Part shown: one piece after another, positions 33,725 through 46,686 of the stretch
Layout: every line of letters begins with the position of its first letter
How positions within the stretch are numbered: position 1 is the first letter of the stretch
NCBI GenBank assembly: GCA_013368315.1
Contig: JAACJM010000190.1
Coordinates: 99,617-163,616 of the forward strand
Origin: Tetrapyrgos nigripes
Lineage: Eukaryota > Basidiomycota > Agaricomycetes > Agaricales > Campanellaceae
Direction: 5' to 3'
DNA length: 64,000 bases
Notes under the pieces: model-generated
Told to the model about the DNA's origin: nothing
Databases searched by the model: none
Seen by the model: only the letters and a program-made list of their open reading frames with translations
Position numbers and translations under genes: made by a program

Positions 33725-36079
33725 ATGTCTGTTTCATCCTACCGAAGGAAGCTTCGAGGATGGCTAAGTTATGCCTTTGCTAGGTATGCCTTCTCTTATT
33801 CCTATTTTCTCTCTGAAACTCACCTCCAAGCAGCGAAGTCTTTGTGATAGTGTCTTTGACACTCTTTCTACCTATTTGTCTAGAGCAATTTGCTCGAGAC
33901 AACGGTTACCTTTTACCGGACAAGACAACGAGCTGCATTGACCCAAGTATAGCGACGAACCAGGATGATGTGAGATGCGTTGTCAAGATTGGTTGGGTAT
34001 GGATAGATACTGCCAGTTTCTCGTATGTCATCCGTTCATTTCCTTTGCTTAGTCCTAATTGTCATGCTACAGTTTATACGTGTACTCTTTCTCAGTATTC
34101 CTGCAAGCTCTAACGGTCATCTCTGTCGGAGGCATTGCAGACCACCCTTCCCGACGCAAACGTCTCTTACTGAGTTTTGCATTCTCCGGTGCACTCTCCG
34201 CGACCCTTTTTCTTCTCTTGCCCTCAGATTCCGTAATATGGTGGATATCGGCGTTTTTGGCAGCGATAGCAAATGTAGGATTTGGAACCTCCGTGGTAGC
34301 GATGAACAGTTACTTGCCTGGCTTGGCAAGGGAGGCACCCGAGGTCACCGATGCGAGGGAGGAACTAGAGAGAGCAGTTAGGGAAGAAACAGAAGCCGAG
34401 GTTGAAGCGGGAGACGATGAAACGATATGTGCTCCAGAAGAAGGACAGGATCAGGACCAACAGCCATTGCTTTCCACTTCTCACCCGCATCCTCATTCGC
34501 AAGACATCCCAAGAAGCCAGAAAGTCCAAACTCTCCGTACAGCATACACGACCCTCCTATCACAAACCACCTCGCGTATCTCTTCTCAAGGGATCGCGCT
34601 AGGGTATGGTTCTGGCATCCTGCTTCTCGCCCTTGCTTTGGTTCCCGTCACGTTGATGGGAGGGAGCACAACTTCACTAAGGCTGGCCATTGGTCTTAGT
34701 GGAATCTGGTGGGCTCTGTTTACCATACCTGCGGGTTGGTGGTTACCTGGCGGCGAAGACAGTCCGAAATCTGCCGTCACTGGGACCCTGGAAGCCGACG
34801 AAGGAGGGTGGACAGTCCCCGATGTTCACGAGAGAAGCGTAGCCAGGAGTAACGTCCAGGAAATAGCTGCAGCTTGGAAAAGGCTTGGTGGTATGCTCAA
34901 ATGGAGTGAGATAAAGAAGTTGAGGAATACCTTCAAATATCTTGGGGCATGGTTCCTTCTGTCGGATGGTGAGTGGCATTTATTCTGTTGCTTTTTACCG
35001 CCGTTCCTCGTATTCAATTCTTGTCATTCGCAATTGGCTTATGATACTCTGGTTATCAGGTTTCTCTTCTATAACATCCACTGCCATGCTTTTCGGCAAA
35101 ACTTCCCTGCACATGTCGCCCTCGGGGCTTATCCTCATTGGGATCCTCGTCCCTCTCAGCGCGATTGGCGGTAGCTTGGTATGGCCAAAGGTTCAGAAGA
35201 GATGGAAAATGACCAACCAATATGTATGTGGGCACTCGTCGTTGTCTTTGGTTTTAAACCTTCAAAATTGACTAACTTCTGGCCCTTTTCCATTGCTTCC
35301 TCTACCATGTCCTCCAGGTTCTCCTCACGCTCCTCGTCCTGGCCTCTCTCGTTCCCTTATATGGTTGTCTCGGATTCCTCTTTGAAGGTAGTGGAGTGAA
35401 ATTTGGTGGACTGACTACCCAAGGCGAGATGTATGTTCTAGGAGTTTACTTTGGTGTGTTACCTGCCTCTTGAATCTCATGACTTTTTGAGCTGACGCAA
35501 GAGTTCTTCTATCTGACACCAACCACTCTATCTCTTCTTCCCGTTTTCGGACAATTGGGACATAGGCTTCGTATATGGTGCTTTCCAAGGATACGCTAGG
35601 GCTTTCTACGCAGAACTTTTACCTCCAGGTGAAGAAGCGAGGTGGTATGGATTGTTCTCGATTACGGATAAAGTGAGTTTGGGACTGAGCTCCGCGGTGA
35701 CATTAAAGGATGCAAACTGCACGGCGAGCCCGAGGGTCTCCACGACCCTTGCGTTATCCCGCTTCTGTTCCTGCATCCTTTCAATTTCGCGTTTTTACCT
35801 TTTCACCTCTTCACAAACATGATGTTATGGAGATGTCCATCTTTATCCCGTACTTCTCAGAGACTCCTTCACCGGACCGTTTTGCTGACCAACTCTTTTC
35901 AACAGTCCTCATCCTTCATCGGCCCACTCTTCGTAGGCCTCATATCGGACCTTACAGGGAACATCCGTTACTCGTTTTTCTTCCTCGTTGGGATGGTATG
36001 GGCTGCAGTGCCGATGTTGATATGGGTGGATCCCGAGCAAGGGAGGAAGGATGCGGAGAGTTATAGGTATGCTGGGTAG
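33725..36079 (+). CDS. ATG22: ATG22-type vacuolar amino acid effluxer (MFS)
   Basis: Seven exons, 33725-33783, 33834-34022, 34073-34968, 35060-35223, 35318-35453, 35566-35672 and 35906-36079, give 574 aa. The N-terminus RRKLRGWLSYAFASEVFVIV leads into TLFLPICLEQFARDNGYLLP and WVWIDTASFSLYVFSVS, the typical Atg22 start. Then come ISVGGIADHPSRRKRLL, an acidic cytosolic loop (about residues 165-215), GYGSGILLLALALVP, GWWLPGG and late helices including FFGFVYGAFQGYARAFYAEL-like text and SSSFIGPLFVGLISD. ATG22 proteins export amino acids released by autophagic degradation from the vacuole. A DNA-level partial copy, introns included, lies inverted at 50891-51560. All splice junctions were chosen to restore the family pattern. 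Confidence 0.88.
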
Positions 36080-36824
36080 GCTGCAAGGTCGTACCAGGTG
36101 TTGTTACGTGCCCTCTGCAGACTGTCAGCGTCTTGACTGGCATTAAGGTAGCCTCATGCTGAGGTCTGAGCGAGGCTAAGCAGGCGTTATGACCGGACCG
36201 GTCGGGTGTATGTTTTCATTCAATGACTACACTTACTTTGGTTTACTATATTTACTGCATATCACGCTATGTATGTTGTGTAACTTATCAGCTTCTGGAC
36301 TTCATTGACACGAGACATCATCATCTGCATTCCCTTTTTGCGCACAGACATCGATGCGTGCATCGTGCTGATAAGAATATCCAAGTCGTCGACGTCGTTT
36401 GATCATAACCTGCACCTCTTCCTCCCTTATGTTTGGCCTCGGATCCGGAATAGTATACTGTGACCTCGACGCATCTTTCTGGTGACTCGGCATCTTTTTA
36501 CTGCATCATAAAATGGAGCAATGTGACAATGTTTTGTCGCGCGCTCCGGAGTTTGTCTGAAGGTTTAAATCTTCTTCTAACCTTGATCCTTGCCCTTTTA
36601 AGGGTTCAGCTTCAGCCAGCTGCCCGGTCACTCCACGTTACTCAATTGCAAGGGCTACTATAGCCTCGTTTTGAATAAGATACTTATGCGATGTCGAAGA
36701 TTCAAAATATGATAAAAACACGACACGTTCACGCTTAAGTAGTTCTTTTTTGCTCCCTGCCCAGCCAATCCCCAACCCCAGTCTCTCCGCGAGCGCCCCG
36801 AGAACCCACATCGACACCGACGCG
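36080..36824. other. Intergenic region upstream of the P450 gene
   Basis: No gene is supported with confidence. A minus-strand frame of 63 codons at 36302-36493 (MPSHQKDASRSQYTIPDPRP...) has a plausible composition and could be a small protein, but I recognise no family. Confidence 0.35.
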
Positions 36825-39384
36825 ATGATTCGGGGCCAAAGCACATTGTTCATGTCCGAGTCAACGCAACTGTATCTTCTCGCGCTCACTTTCGTGTTTA
36901 CACTCTTGCTTTACTTGTACCTCAACAAAATCCGATCGAATCCGAAAGCAAATGCCCAAGGCCATGGCCATGGTCTACCGCTTCCTCCAGGACCAAAGAA
37001 GCTTCCGTTGATAGGAAATTTGCTGGATATGCCGAGGACGTTTGAGTGGGAGAGGTATGATGAGATGTGTAGAGTGTTGGGTGAGTTCTTCAAGTTACTT
37101 CAAGGCCCGGGGGTCGTCCTCTCTTCACAAAAGTCCCGTGAATCGCGGGCTTTTCTTTTCTTAGACCAGTTTCTTATCACTTTTCTTATGTCTTCAACGG
37201 TCCTTGAAACCCGTCCTTCCCGTGACAATATTGACTGATCTACCCGTTCTTTCAATCAAACTTGAAACATATACAGGAACGGATATCTTGCACTTGAATG
37301 TAGCTGGCACCTCTATTGTCGTGATGAACTCTGCAGAAGCAGTGGAAGATTTGTTGGACAAACACTCAGTCATTCATTCTAACAGACCGCGGTTGGTGAT
37401 GGTCAACGAACTTATGGGGTGGAATTATTCTTTTGCGTTGATTGATTATGGTGAGTTGCTTTTTACCGACTTGCAGAGATTTGAATTTGAACCTGAGCAC
37501 CTGTAGGCGATGAATGGTATGTCTTCGCTAGATATTAGACTTAGGACCCAATACGAACTGGATCTCACTGTACATTCTACGTGCAGGCGCGCTCAACGCA
37601 AACTTTTCCAACAAGAATTCACTCCCGTTGCCTCGGAACGATATCAACCCGTACAAACGCAAGTTTCTCATCAGTTCCTCAAGAAGCTGTTGGACGACCC
37701 AGAGAATTTTGTTCTTCATATTCGACAGTAAGTTACCCTTCCAATGATAAACTTTGTGCTGACATAGGAACCATCGCAACTTTGAAGCCTAGCGGCGTCT
37801 ACGATCCTCGGTATCGCATACGGCCTAGATGTCCAACCCGTCAACGATCCATACGTCGAAGCGGCTGAAAATGCTTTGGAGTCCCTAGGATTGGGTATTG
37901 CTCCGGGTGCATTCTTGGTTGAGACAATCCCAGCGTTAAAGTACGTTCCTGAGTGGGTGCCTGGTAAGTACTCACGCTTTAGGATTTAATCTAAGAGTTA
38001 CTCATCTTTGACTTTCTACTGGATTCAAAACTCAATGATTTGATGCAGGAGCGGGATTCAAACGCAAAGCAAGGGAATGGGCCAAGTATTCCAAGATCAT
38101 GAGGGAGATGCCGTTCAATGCCGCGAAGGAGAAGATCGTGAGTAGTGATTCTTCCTGGGAGCTGGTAATACTATCCTGGATTGCTGACGATGTTGATGTT
38201 GAAGGAAAACGGTACAGCGAAGCCATCGTTCACTTCTTACAGCTTGGAGAGCTTGGAGAGTATGAAAGATGGGTTAGGTAAGAAGGAGAAGGAAAGATTG
38301 GTACAATCGACCGCGGCTACAATGTACACAGGGGCAACTGATTCGGTGAGTATTCCGATTCTGACACTTTTTATGGTATGTGCTTCAGACTTCTCATTCT
38401 CATTTTCTGCGAATAGACCGTCTCCGTCATATCGACGTTCTTCCTAGCCATGCTTGCCAATCCCGAAGCGCAGAGAATCGCTCAGGAACAGATCGATTCG
38501 GTGATTCCAGCTGGAGAGCTGCCAAAGTTTTCGGATATGGATAGGTTGCCATATGTTAGCGCGATCGTGAAGGAGTGTTTGAGGTGGAAGAATGTAACGC
38601 CTCTTGGTAAGATTTTCTTTATATGATATGACCGGTGGTTCAATAACGTTTGTGTTTGCAGGTATTCCTCATGCCTCTGTCGCTGAAGATGTTTACAGAG
38701 GTTACAGGATTCCGAAAGGTGCGATATGACTGACCTAATGGTGTAATCGGCCTCCGTCTAAGAGCTTTCTTCAAAGGTTCTATAATGATTCCTAATATCT
38801 GGTAAGGGAGACTTGCGTCTTTCATAACTCTTCTCTGATCTTGGACTTGATATCATCCTTAGGGGTATCCTGCATGATGAGGTAGGTATCGGATTTCATC
38901 AGACAGGGTATCTTATTGATTGTACTGTCAATAGAAAACGTACCCAGAACCACACTCATTCAAGCCAGAGCGCTTCATCGGGAAGGACGGCAAGATCAAC
39001 CCAACGGTCAAGGATCCCGACTCCGCGTTGTTCGGCTTTGGTAGAAGGTGCGTTTCGTTTCGTTAAGTCGGTCTTGTAGTTGATCGCAAATGGTCTATCT
39101 GCCGCAGAATCTGTCCTGGTCGTCATATGGGATATTCTTCGATCTGGATTGCAGTAGCCTCCTTGCTTGCGACGTTCCGGTTTGAGAAGCCTCTTGATGC
39201 AAATGGAAATGTCATCGAACCAACATATGAGTATATTTCTTCTTTGGCTTGGTGAGTCACTTCTTGCAAAACGCAAGATTTTGCTGACTGTATATTGTGC
39301 TTGATGCGTAGTGTACCTGCGCCGTTTAAAGTGGCGATAAGGCCTAGGAACAAGCAGGCAGAAGAGACTATCCGTGCCCACTAG
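36825..39384 (+). CDS. Cytochrome P450 monooxygenase
   Basis: Fourteen exons (36825-37080, 37277-37450, 37507-37516, 37587-37727, 37788-37963, 38049-38137, 38205-38345, 38417-38606, 38662-38718, 38777-38801, 38863-38881, 38935-39047, 39108-39251, 39312-39384) give 535 aa. The N-terminal anchor is LYLLALTFVFTLLLYLY, followed by the proline hinge LPLPPGPKKLPLIGN. The helix C motif is WRAQRKLF, the I-helix oxygen-binding motif is MYTGATDST, ExxR appears in KECLRW, the PERF motif is FKPERF, and the haem-binding loop is FGFGRRICPGRH with the axial cysteine. Three exons are very short (10, 25 and 19 nt), as is common in Agaricomycete P450 genes. The substrate is unknown; the sequence resembles the large CYP families that oxidise secondary metabolites or aromatics. 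Confidence 0.92.
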
Positions 39385-39626
39385 CAAGCCTCCAAACGTC
39401 CTGAGGAGCATATAATTTGCATCAAAAACGAGTTTTTGTTTTTCACGTATATTCCAGTAGTCACCTTTATCATAAATCTTGAATAATAATCCGAACAAAG
39501 TCCGAGTGAGCATGTCGATGGACTGTGGACACGAAGAGTTTGAATGGCGTGGCTGTGTATATACAGTCTGAGTACGTGTCAAACATTCCGTGTTTTGCAC
39601 CGCGACGTCCACGACTCCTCGCAGAA

Positions 39627-41421
39627 ATGGACTTTCTGCACAACCAGCTCGCAAAGATCCAAAGCCATTTGTCATTTGTGGTCGTTGACCCCATCGACTG
39701 GAAGTTTTACGTCCAGCTCTTTTCCTGGAGTGTAACACTCTTCGAATGCTACCTCTTGTCAGTCATTTCCCGGTTTCAGTTCGAGCAATGCGATTAACAA
39801 TTGTCCTCTTTTCAGGCTGCGACAATACCCGCTTTACTCCAAAACAGAGCCTCCACCAGCTCTGGCACAACACATCGGAAAGGAAGACTTTGAAAAATCC
39901 CAAAAATATGGAAAGGACAAAGCCAAGTTTGCTCTCTTTTCAAAACTCTTCAGCCAGATTCTCGACTCGGCCATGCTTCAGTATGGCTTCTACGCTTGGT
40001 GCTGGAATGCCGCTGGGGTTATTCTAGGAAATTTTGGATATGACGCACAATACGAGGTGCGCACAACCACTTACTGACGGCTGACTTAAGGCTGATTTCG
40101 GCTACAGATTTTGCAATCTATCGTCTTTTCTTTCCTTATGTATCTGCTCTCCTCGCTGCCCACTCTCCCGCTCTCCGTCTACTCGACCTTTGTCCTCGAG
40201 GAAAAGCATGGCTTCAACAAGACTACCCCTGGCCTTTTTGTCGCAGATCTCCTCAAGGGTTGGGCTGTTGCCTTTGTCCTCGGTGCTCCCTTCCTCGCTA
40301 CCTTCCTCTACATCTTCAAGTGGGCCGGGGACCGTTTCGTTCCTTGGCTTATGGCCTTCATGTCAGTTTTCTTTCATTCTTACCTCTTCCTCAACTCATA
40401 CATCCCTGTAGGATCTCTTTCCAACTCATCATGGTCATTCTGTACCCTACCGTCATCCAGCCTTTATTCAACAAACTCACACCTCTGCAAGACGGCGAAC
40501 TTCGCACCCGTGTCGAGTCGCTCGCTGGAAAACTCAAGTTCCCTCTCAAACACTTGTACGAAATCGATGGATCCAAGCGAAGCTCACACAGCAACGCCTA
40601 TTTCTTTGGTCTTCCTTGGGTACGATCTTCCTGTCTTCTAGGTGAAATTTGTGACTCACCATTATGCCTACAGAGCAAACACATCGTCATTTTCGATACT
40701 CTCATTCAACAAAGCAAGCCTGATGAAGTTGAGGCCGTTCTTGGTAAATTGCATTTACTATAATCTTCGTCTCTAAATTTATTGATTCCGTTGCCAGCGC
40801 ACGAATTAGGGCACTGGTACTACCTTCACCCCACCAAGATGATGGCCATCTCCCAATTTCACATCTTCACCATCTTGGCATTGTTCCCTGCCTTCTTGCA
40901 TGCTCCACCCCTTCTCCGCTCGTTTGACTTCCCCAAAGAAGTCGCTGCCAAGCCTCCTACAATCGTTGCCTTTTTATTGTTCCAGGTTAGTCGTACATCC
41001 CACTGCTCTCGCGAATATTGGCAGCTGACACGCCATGTCGTCGCACCTAGATGATCCTCACCCCCTTTGAAGCCATCATTAGCATTGGCATGAACGCCAT
41101 CAGCAGGCATTTCGAGTGGGAAGCCGACCGTTTCGCTTGCGAGCTCCAGGATCAATTGAAGTCGGAAGATATGAAGGATATGGGTGATCGTTTGGGAAGA
41201 GCGCTGATTACGTTGCATGTGAAGAACCTCTCGACTGTTTGGGTGGATTGGCTGTGAGTATCTCTGGTTTTGCTTCTCTTTTGCGTGTTATATTTGCTCG
41301 AGTTTTGACTGACCACATAATTTTCAGATACTCTGCATACCATCATTCTCATCCCACTTTGACGGAACGACTCAAAGGTCTCGAGGCATTCCAAGCGAGT
41401 CGGGAGAAGAAAAAGTTGTAG
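39627..41421 (+). CDS. STE24: CAAX prenyl protease STE24 (M48 zinc metalloprotease)
   Basis: Eight exons, 39627-39757, 39816-40056, 40108-40361, 40412-40619, 40674-40743, 40798-40985, 41051-41253 and 41328-41421, give 462 aa. The zinc site is HELGHW (HExxH) at the start of exon 6, with the third ligand in EWEADRFA. Other family marks are FVLEEKHGFNKTTPGLF, LYEIDGSKRSSHSNAYFFGL, KHIVIFDTLI and the C-terminal HSHPTLTERLKGLE. Several hydrophobic helices fit an ER or inner nuclear membrane barrel. STE24 removes the AAX tripeptide from farnesylated proteins such as mating pheromone precursors. The gene is full length, lies 242 bp downstream of the P450 stop and runs in the same direction. Confidence 0.95.
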
Positions 41422-42595
41422 TTGACTGGTCGGTGGGTTGGTGGTTGTTAATTGGTGTATAACAGAACCAGGACACCATATCTATAACAGCATAATGATA
41501 ATGTAGAGTACATGTTCCATGTAACTCTTAAGTCTCTTCTTTTTGTAGCTTTCGAAGATGCTGTCCGTCTTGTCTTGATTCCTTACCTTGATTCTATATA
41601 CGTATCTCAAAACCGTCGCTGGTTACGTATAGGATTGAGACGCGAAGTCACAAGTCCGTTTGCGTTTCAATCTGTCCACCATCATTACGCGTCTTCATCT
41701 GCCCAATGTTGGTTGTCTCAATGCCAGCGGAAAACCTGCTTCTTGCTCTGTTCTGAATAATGCATGACAGTCGTAGCCTTTCTGCTTCCTGTAAATTCCC
41801 GGGGCAAGCACAAGGAGGAGCAATCCTCTACATACTCTGAAATTACCCGAATTGTATTTCTTGGGCTCCGGTGAAGGAAAGGTAATCTTTCGTGGTGTGT
41901 TGCGTATAGAATACTACTGGTTTGCACGCTGATCGTCTTGTTTGTCGTCAGGGCCAGGAAAATGCTCCAACTTCCCTAATGCAGGCCCATCGAGGCATTC
42001 CCTGGCTGCCCATCACACCCATAGTTTAAGTGCACCCAGGACCATCCGTAGCCAACATCTTGCAATTAATAAGTCTACCGGCAGAATTCCAACTTGTCCG
42101 CCGTCTCCCAATATCTCTGTGTCGTCGACTCTTCCCTTCCCTGAAATCAACCTTCAGTCCACTCCCTGACCCCGATTTCCTCAATTGTGCCTGGCTGATC
42201 GACGAGCGCAACAGCCTCAGGGAGACATTTCTTTTACAGGAGACCTTTGAAGTCGATCACTATGACGCAAAAAAAAAAATATAGGGAGCGAAAAGAGCGA
42301 GAAGAGTTGGTTGGTGAGGAGCATTGACCCAGCCGTTGGTGTTACTGTGCGTTCATAATGACAATGTTTAGTATTATCAACACTGACGATTGTACTCTAG
42401 AGTATGTGCTGTCATGATTTCATGCTTGCACCCTTTGTCGTTCCTGGGTAGTCTCCCTACTCGGGGGTGATCTGGTTTACAATTGAGGTCTAGGATGTGA
42501 GGCAGGAGGAGAAAGGATAAACGGAGAAGCCCCTAATGCATGGCCAGATATATAAGGCTGTGTAAAATTTCGACTCTTCGTCTAAACCAACCACC
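41422..42595. other. Intergenic region upstream of the F-box-like gene
   Basis: No gene is supported in about 1.2 kb. Short frames at 41512-41760 and 42030-42284 have no recognisable similarity. Confidence 0.4.
42546..42555 (+). promoter_or_regulatory. TATA box of the F-box-like gene
   Basis: GATATATAAGG lies about 45 bp upstream of the ATG at 42596, with a CCACC-ATG start context. The spacing fits a short leader. Confidence 0.5.
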
Positions 42596-43444
42596 ATGAA
42601 TGCTCCATCTCTTCCTAACGAAATCATCGACGAAATCGTGTCCGCCTTCTGGTACCTCCCTCCTACTCCAAGCAGACCCGGTGCCTATTTCGTATCACCC
42701 AAGGACCGAGCGGCTTTCATATCACAAACCTCGACGGTGTCCCCAGTCTGGCGAGCATCTATCCTCCGTGTCTGTTCCAAGGATTTATACATTCCGAGCT
42801 CGCACTCTGCGCTGAAGCTCGTTGAAGCTCTTAACTCTGCCGTCCCAACCCCCGCCCTTGATACTGTCTCCGAATCCAGTTCATCTGCGGAGTCGAACGC
42901 CACTCGCTCCGTGCCTGGATTATCGCCAGGGTTGACGAGTCTCCTCCAAATACACTGTTCCAGCATCACTTTCCACTATGATGACAACCCAGCACACATC
43001 GTCGTTGTCGACCTCGAAGACACACTCACCTCCCTATCTTCCACGAACCTCTCTGCTAGACTCATCCTTCTAGCTAACAAAATAACACATCACAGCGCTC
43101 AACTCCTTTCACGTATCGAGGAGACACAGTTGCAGCGTCAAGTCAATGACCTTAAAAGGGAAAAGTGGAAGAGGGTTCTTCATGCGAGTGGTCTAGACGA
43201 CACGAGAAAGGCGTTGGGCTTACCGGTTGTATCGGACGACTCTTCATACCTGCAGAGGGTTGTCAACACATTTTGTGGACTGAAGCCGAGGAAAATCACA
43301 GTTGGGCCTGATATGGAAGACGAGCTTAGAGACCGGTTAGGCGAGCTCGTTGCCAAAAAGAGATTGAGTGAGGATGACGAGTTGGAAAAGGTGTATGTCG
43401 AAAAATGGCTTTGGGTCATTGGCGAGGAAGAAAGGTCCTGCTGA
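42596..43444 (+). CDS. F-box-like domain protein
   Basis: A single-exon gene of 282 aa. The N-terminus LPNEIIDEIVSAFW is a typical F-box-like start, and a later TVSPVWRASILRVCSKDLYI fits the second half of the motif (S-x-VCRxWR-like). The middle is a Ser-rich linker with no obvious leucine-rich repeats. The C-terminal third is helical and charged (RIEETQLQRQVNDLKREKW, ELVAKKRLSEDDELEKVYV). F-box proteins recruit targets to SCF ubiquitin ligases; large families of such short members occur in Agaricomycetes. The start has a strong context (ACCATGA) and a nearby TATA box. Confidence 0.75.
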   Translation: MNAPSLPNEIIDEIVSAFWYLPPTPSRPGAYFVSPKDRAAFISQTSTVSPVWRASILRVCSKDLYIPSSHSALKLVEALNSAVPTPALDTVSESSSSAESNATRSVPGLSPGLTSLLQIHCSSITFHYDDNPAHIVVVDLEDTLTSLSSTNLSARLILLANKITHHSAQLLSRIEETQLQRQVNDLKREKWKRVLHASGLDDTRKALGLPVVSDDSSYLQRVVNTFCGLKPRKITVGPDMEDELRDRLGELVAKKRLSEDDELEKVYVEKWLWVIGEEERSC

Positions 43445-43850
43445 CAATTACGTTTGAACTGGAAATTTCCCGTTTCTGTATTTTTTCCATCTTCCCCTGT
43501 GCTCATTCATATTTGTGCTCTCGAGTCTCATCTCTTCTCGCATCCTTGTCCATTTCCCAATCTTCCTCATCAACATCTATTCACATTTTGCGCCGTCGCG
43601 GTAGCATTATGCATTATTTAATGTTCCGTTATGCATTTCGTCCAAAATTGTCTTTAGGTTCTTGCTGCGTTGTTTCCATCACGTATTTCGTCTTCATACA
43701 CTATTTGAGATATACGTACACGGACTATTGATCTTCATACACGGAATAGACCATTTTCCCTGCGGCGTCTCCAAAATCTAGTGCATGATAGCATTTTACC
43801 GTCTTTTTTCATCAGGCGCCGATCTCGTTTAACTGGATACACAGTAACAT

Positions 43851-46004
43851 TCACAACCTTGCGCGGACAGACTCCCAATCCACTCGCTCAACCTAAACCG
43901 TGGCAGATCAGCCAAGGACATACTTAAGCTGACGAAAGATACTCACCAAATCCGGTGTCAGTTCTTTGACACTAGAAGCTCCCACCAGACGCATAGTCGT
44001 GATTATCTCTCGGTGCATAATCTCTATGAGCTTATTCACTCCTGCTTCCCCATAGGCCTAAAATAGAGTGGGGCGTCATGCCAGTGTCAGGGCTATATAT
44101 GTAAGATGTCCACGTACACTCTGAGCAAAGAGGAATGGTCGGCCTAATCCGACGGCTTTAGCTCCAAGACAGAGAGCTTTGACAACGTCAGTGCCACGTC
44201 TGACTCCGCAGTCGATGTAGACTAGCGTAGTAAGAGAAGGTCGGTTAGTACTCTCTGAGGTATGAAAGTGTATAAAGCCCACCTTCCATCTTGGTCAAAA
44301 TGTCGGGACGTCGCTTGTGTATTCCATATAATACTTCGAGTGGCGGGAGAGAGCTACGGTGGAGTGAAGGTGAGGCTAGAATTCCTGAGAGTAAGTGGGC
44401 ATGGACGTACTATTCCAGTTGTCGGCCTGTGAGAAACTCTTAAATGAAATTGAAGACAGAGAAAGGCTCAAGAGACATACCACCATGATTGGAGAGTACG
44501 ATACCGTCTACTCCAGCCTCAGCGGCTAGGACTGCATCCTGCGACAAGCACATGCATTAGGAACTGCAACTGCAATGCCAAGTGTACCCAAACCGACCTC
44601 GACACTCTGGATCCCTGTCGAAAGAAACAAAAGCATGCTTAGCAACAAAGCAGCAGCAAAGTTAGCAAAGTGTGGACTTACCCTTGAGAATGATAGGCAA
44701 CTTTGTAACGCTCCTCATCCACGGAACAACATCCCAACTCATATCCTTGTCATCGTTCAAGATGGACGATGTACTCGTCCCCAGAAGGTTAACCTCCTCC
44801 TTCTCTTCCTCTTCCACGTAAAACTTCATTGCCTCCTTTTCATCATTAAGCCACGGACTTCTCACGTCTCTCTCACGGTTCCCCAACACCACAGCATCGA
44901 CTGTTAGGAATATAGCTTTGTATCCCAACTTTTCAACTTCTTGGATAAGTTGCTTAGCGTCAGCCTGTTTAGAAGGTTTGTATAGTTGGAAGAAGAGTGT
45001 CTGAGATGGTGCAGCGGCGGAAGCGAGTTCGGATATGGAGATGGAAGAGTAGGTAGCGACCATTTGGATGATGTTCGCTGCGGCGCATCCGCGTAGGATG
45101 TTTAGTTCACCTAAATAGACAGGTTATTTAGCAGTCTTGATGAGGCAGATGAGAAGAACCTACCAAGAGGATGTCCTAGTTTAGCCAGTGCGGCAGCAGA
45201 GACGAATATGGGCAATGAAGACTTGTAGCCTAGAATCGTAGTTGAGGGATCGCATCGAGACACTGGTCGCATAACGCGTGCACTGAAAAAGAAACGGGAG
45301 AAGGCGCGTGCGTTTTCGGCGAGTGCTATGATTAATGACGTAAATATTCCTCAGTCTTACCGGTAAGATGGAGAGACCAACTTATTTCGTCGTCAGCACC
45401 ACTCGAGTAGAAGGATAGGGCCTTGAAGGGTAGTACTTTTCTTGCTACATCCTAAGTGAGACATGCATGTCAGTTCAGTCGATTATAAGCTAGTACAAAA
45501 GACGCACCTCTAAATCATAAAGACTCAGCATCCTATGCAGAGGAGGTCTACGCTTCAACGCCTCTTCGACTCTTAATTCATCCTTCGTCTTCACTCTGCT
45601 CTTGTTTTGCTCAGCAAGGGTTTCTGCAGAAGAAGAGTCTATGATTCCAAGATGACATGTTGCTGGTAGGTTCCTTTCCAACGTATCTTGCGGGTGTATA
45701 GGCTCAAATGCTAAAGTAGCATCACGTCCTGCGTACTTGAGAATGATAGCTGCTCCTCCTGGATGTTGCTGAGGGTGTCCAGGTGTTAGTTTAGTCATTG
45801 CAGTACAACCCAAGAATCTATTCAATCTTGAGCCTACTCACCCCGAGATATACAGTCACGTCGTAGACATGGTTGTTTATGATGATCCAACACGAGCTAT
45901 TGATACGTCGTTGAGCTGGGAATGAGGCTTTTTTCCGGAAAGCATGAGTTGGGTACTTGCCCTCGGTTATTGTGCTCAGAAACTTCCTGTAGGGTCAGAG
46001 ACAT
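43851..46004 (-). CDS. CYB2: Flavocytochrome b2-type FMN-dependent 2-hydroxyacid (L-lactate) dehydrogenase
   Basis: Minus strand, multi-exon. The N-terminal cytochrome b5 domain shows [15 protein letters not shown] and the haem-ligand motif [17 protein letters not shown] near 45770. The FMN-barrel follows: [92 protein letters not shown], the active-site SNHGG near 44470, then [32 protein letters not shown] and a C-terminal exon [13 protein letters not shown] ending at 43851. The enzyme oxidises L-lactate or another 2-hydroxy acid in the mitochondrial intermembrane space in yeast. The proposed ATG at 46004 ([13 protein letters not shown]) fits a b5 start, but the first splice junction could not be resolved in frame. 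The gene abuts the inverted duplication starting at 46218. Confidence 0.88.
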
Positions 46005-46575
46005 GGTACCAGCGTCGACCAGAGAAGCGAAGATCAAGAGAAGCCGTCATTTGCAGCCCCAAGTACTTATAGTCAGCTGTCCTGAGAGACGGTTGACGGA
46101 CATCCGGAAAATCGGATTTTTTCAGGTATTGATTATATAAGAACCTTATCGAGCCAGCGAGCGCCGAGGAGTCGTCGGAGGACACAATTCTTGTTTGAGC
46201 TCAATTCTCATTCTAAGGCCAAGAGTCAAGCTCTCCGACTGGTTTTCTATTCCCGTAATAGCTCTCAACCTTCCCTTTTACCCTACACTCAGCTCACCAA
46301 TTTTCAGCTCCTCCTCCAGCCGTCAAGAGTCAAGATGCAATGCCGAGACTTTTCATACACAGATCCCTGGAATTATGGGTCTTCACAACTAGAGAAATCA
46401 TGTCTAGCATTTTGTGGTTGTTTTGTGCTCCAGGCAAGGAAAATCCCCAGTACTTGCATTGTCTGAGTCTGCGCTTGAACCATAGGACCACCTGACAAAG
46501 GACATCGTTGCGCATTGTTCCAGATTTTACGGTGCTATCCTTCAGCTTGGACATGGTAATATCCATGGTGGCATA

Positions 46576-46585
46576 GTATATATAA
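46576..46585 (+). promoter_or_regulatory. TATA box of family Y copy B, on a 61-bp segment missing from copy A
   Basis: AGTATATATAAG occurs about 100 bp upstream of the ATG at 46687. It lies within 46524-46584, which is absent at the matching place in the left duplicate, where GTTCCAG is joined directly to AGCTGCAAAGTAC. Confidence 0.5.
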
Positions 46586-46686
46586 GCTGCAAAGTACAAG
46601 CTCGTAGAACTTGTGCGTAGCTCTCACTTCGTTTCCCTCTTCGCAACCTAACATCCCTTGCAGCAACACATCTTCATCTGGCCAGC

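Noticed and set aside
38956..39738. 260-codon minus-strand frame
   Set aside because: It lies antisense to P450 and STE24 exons, whose motifs are clear.
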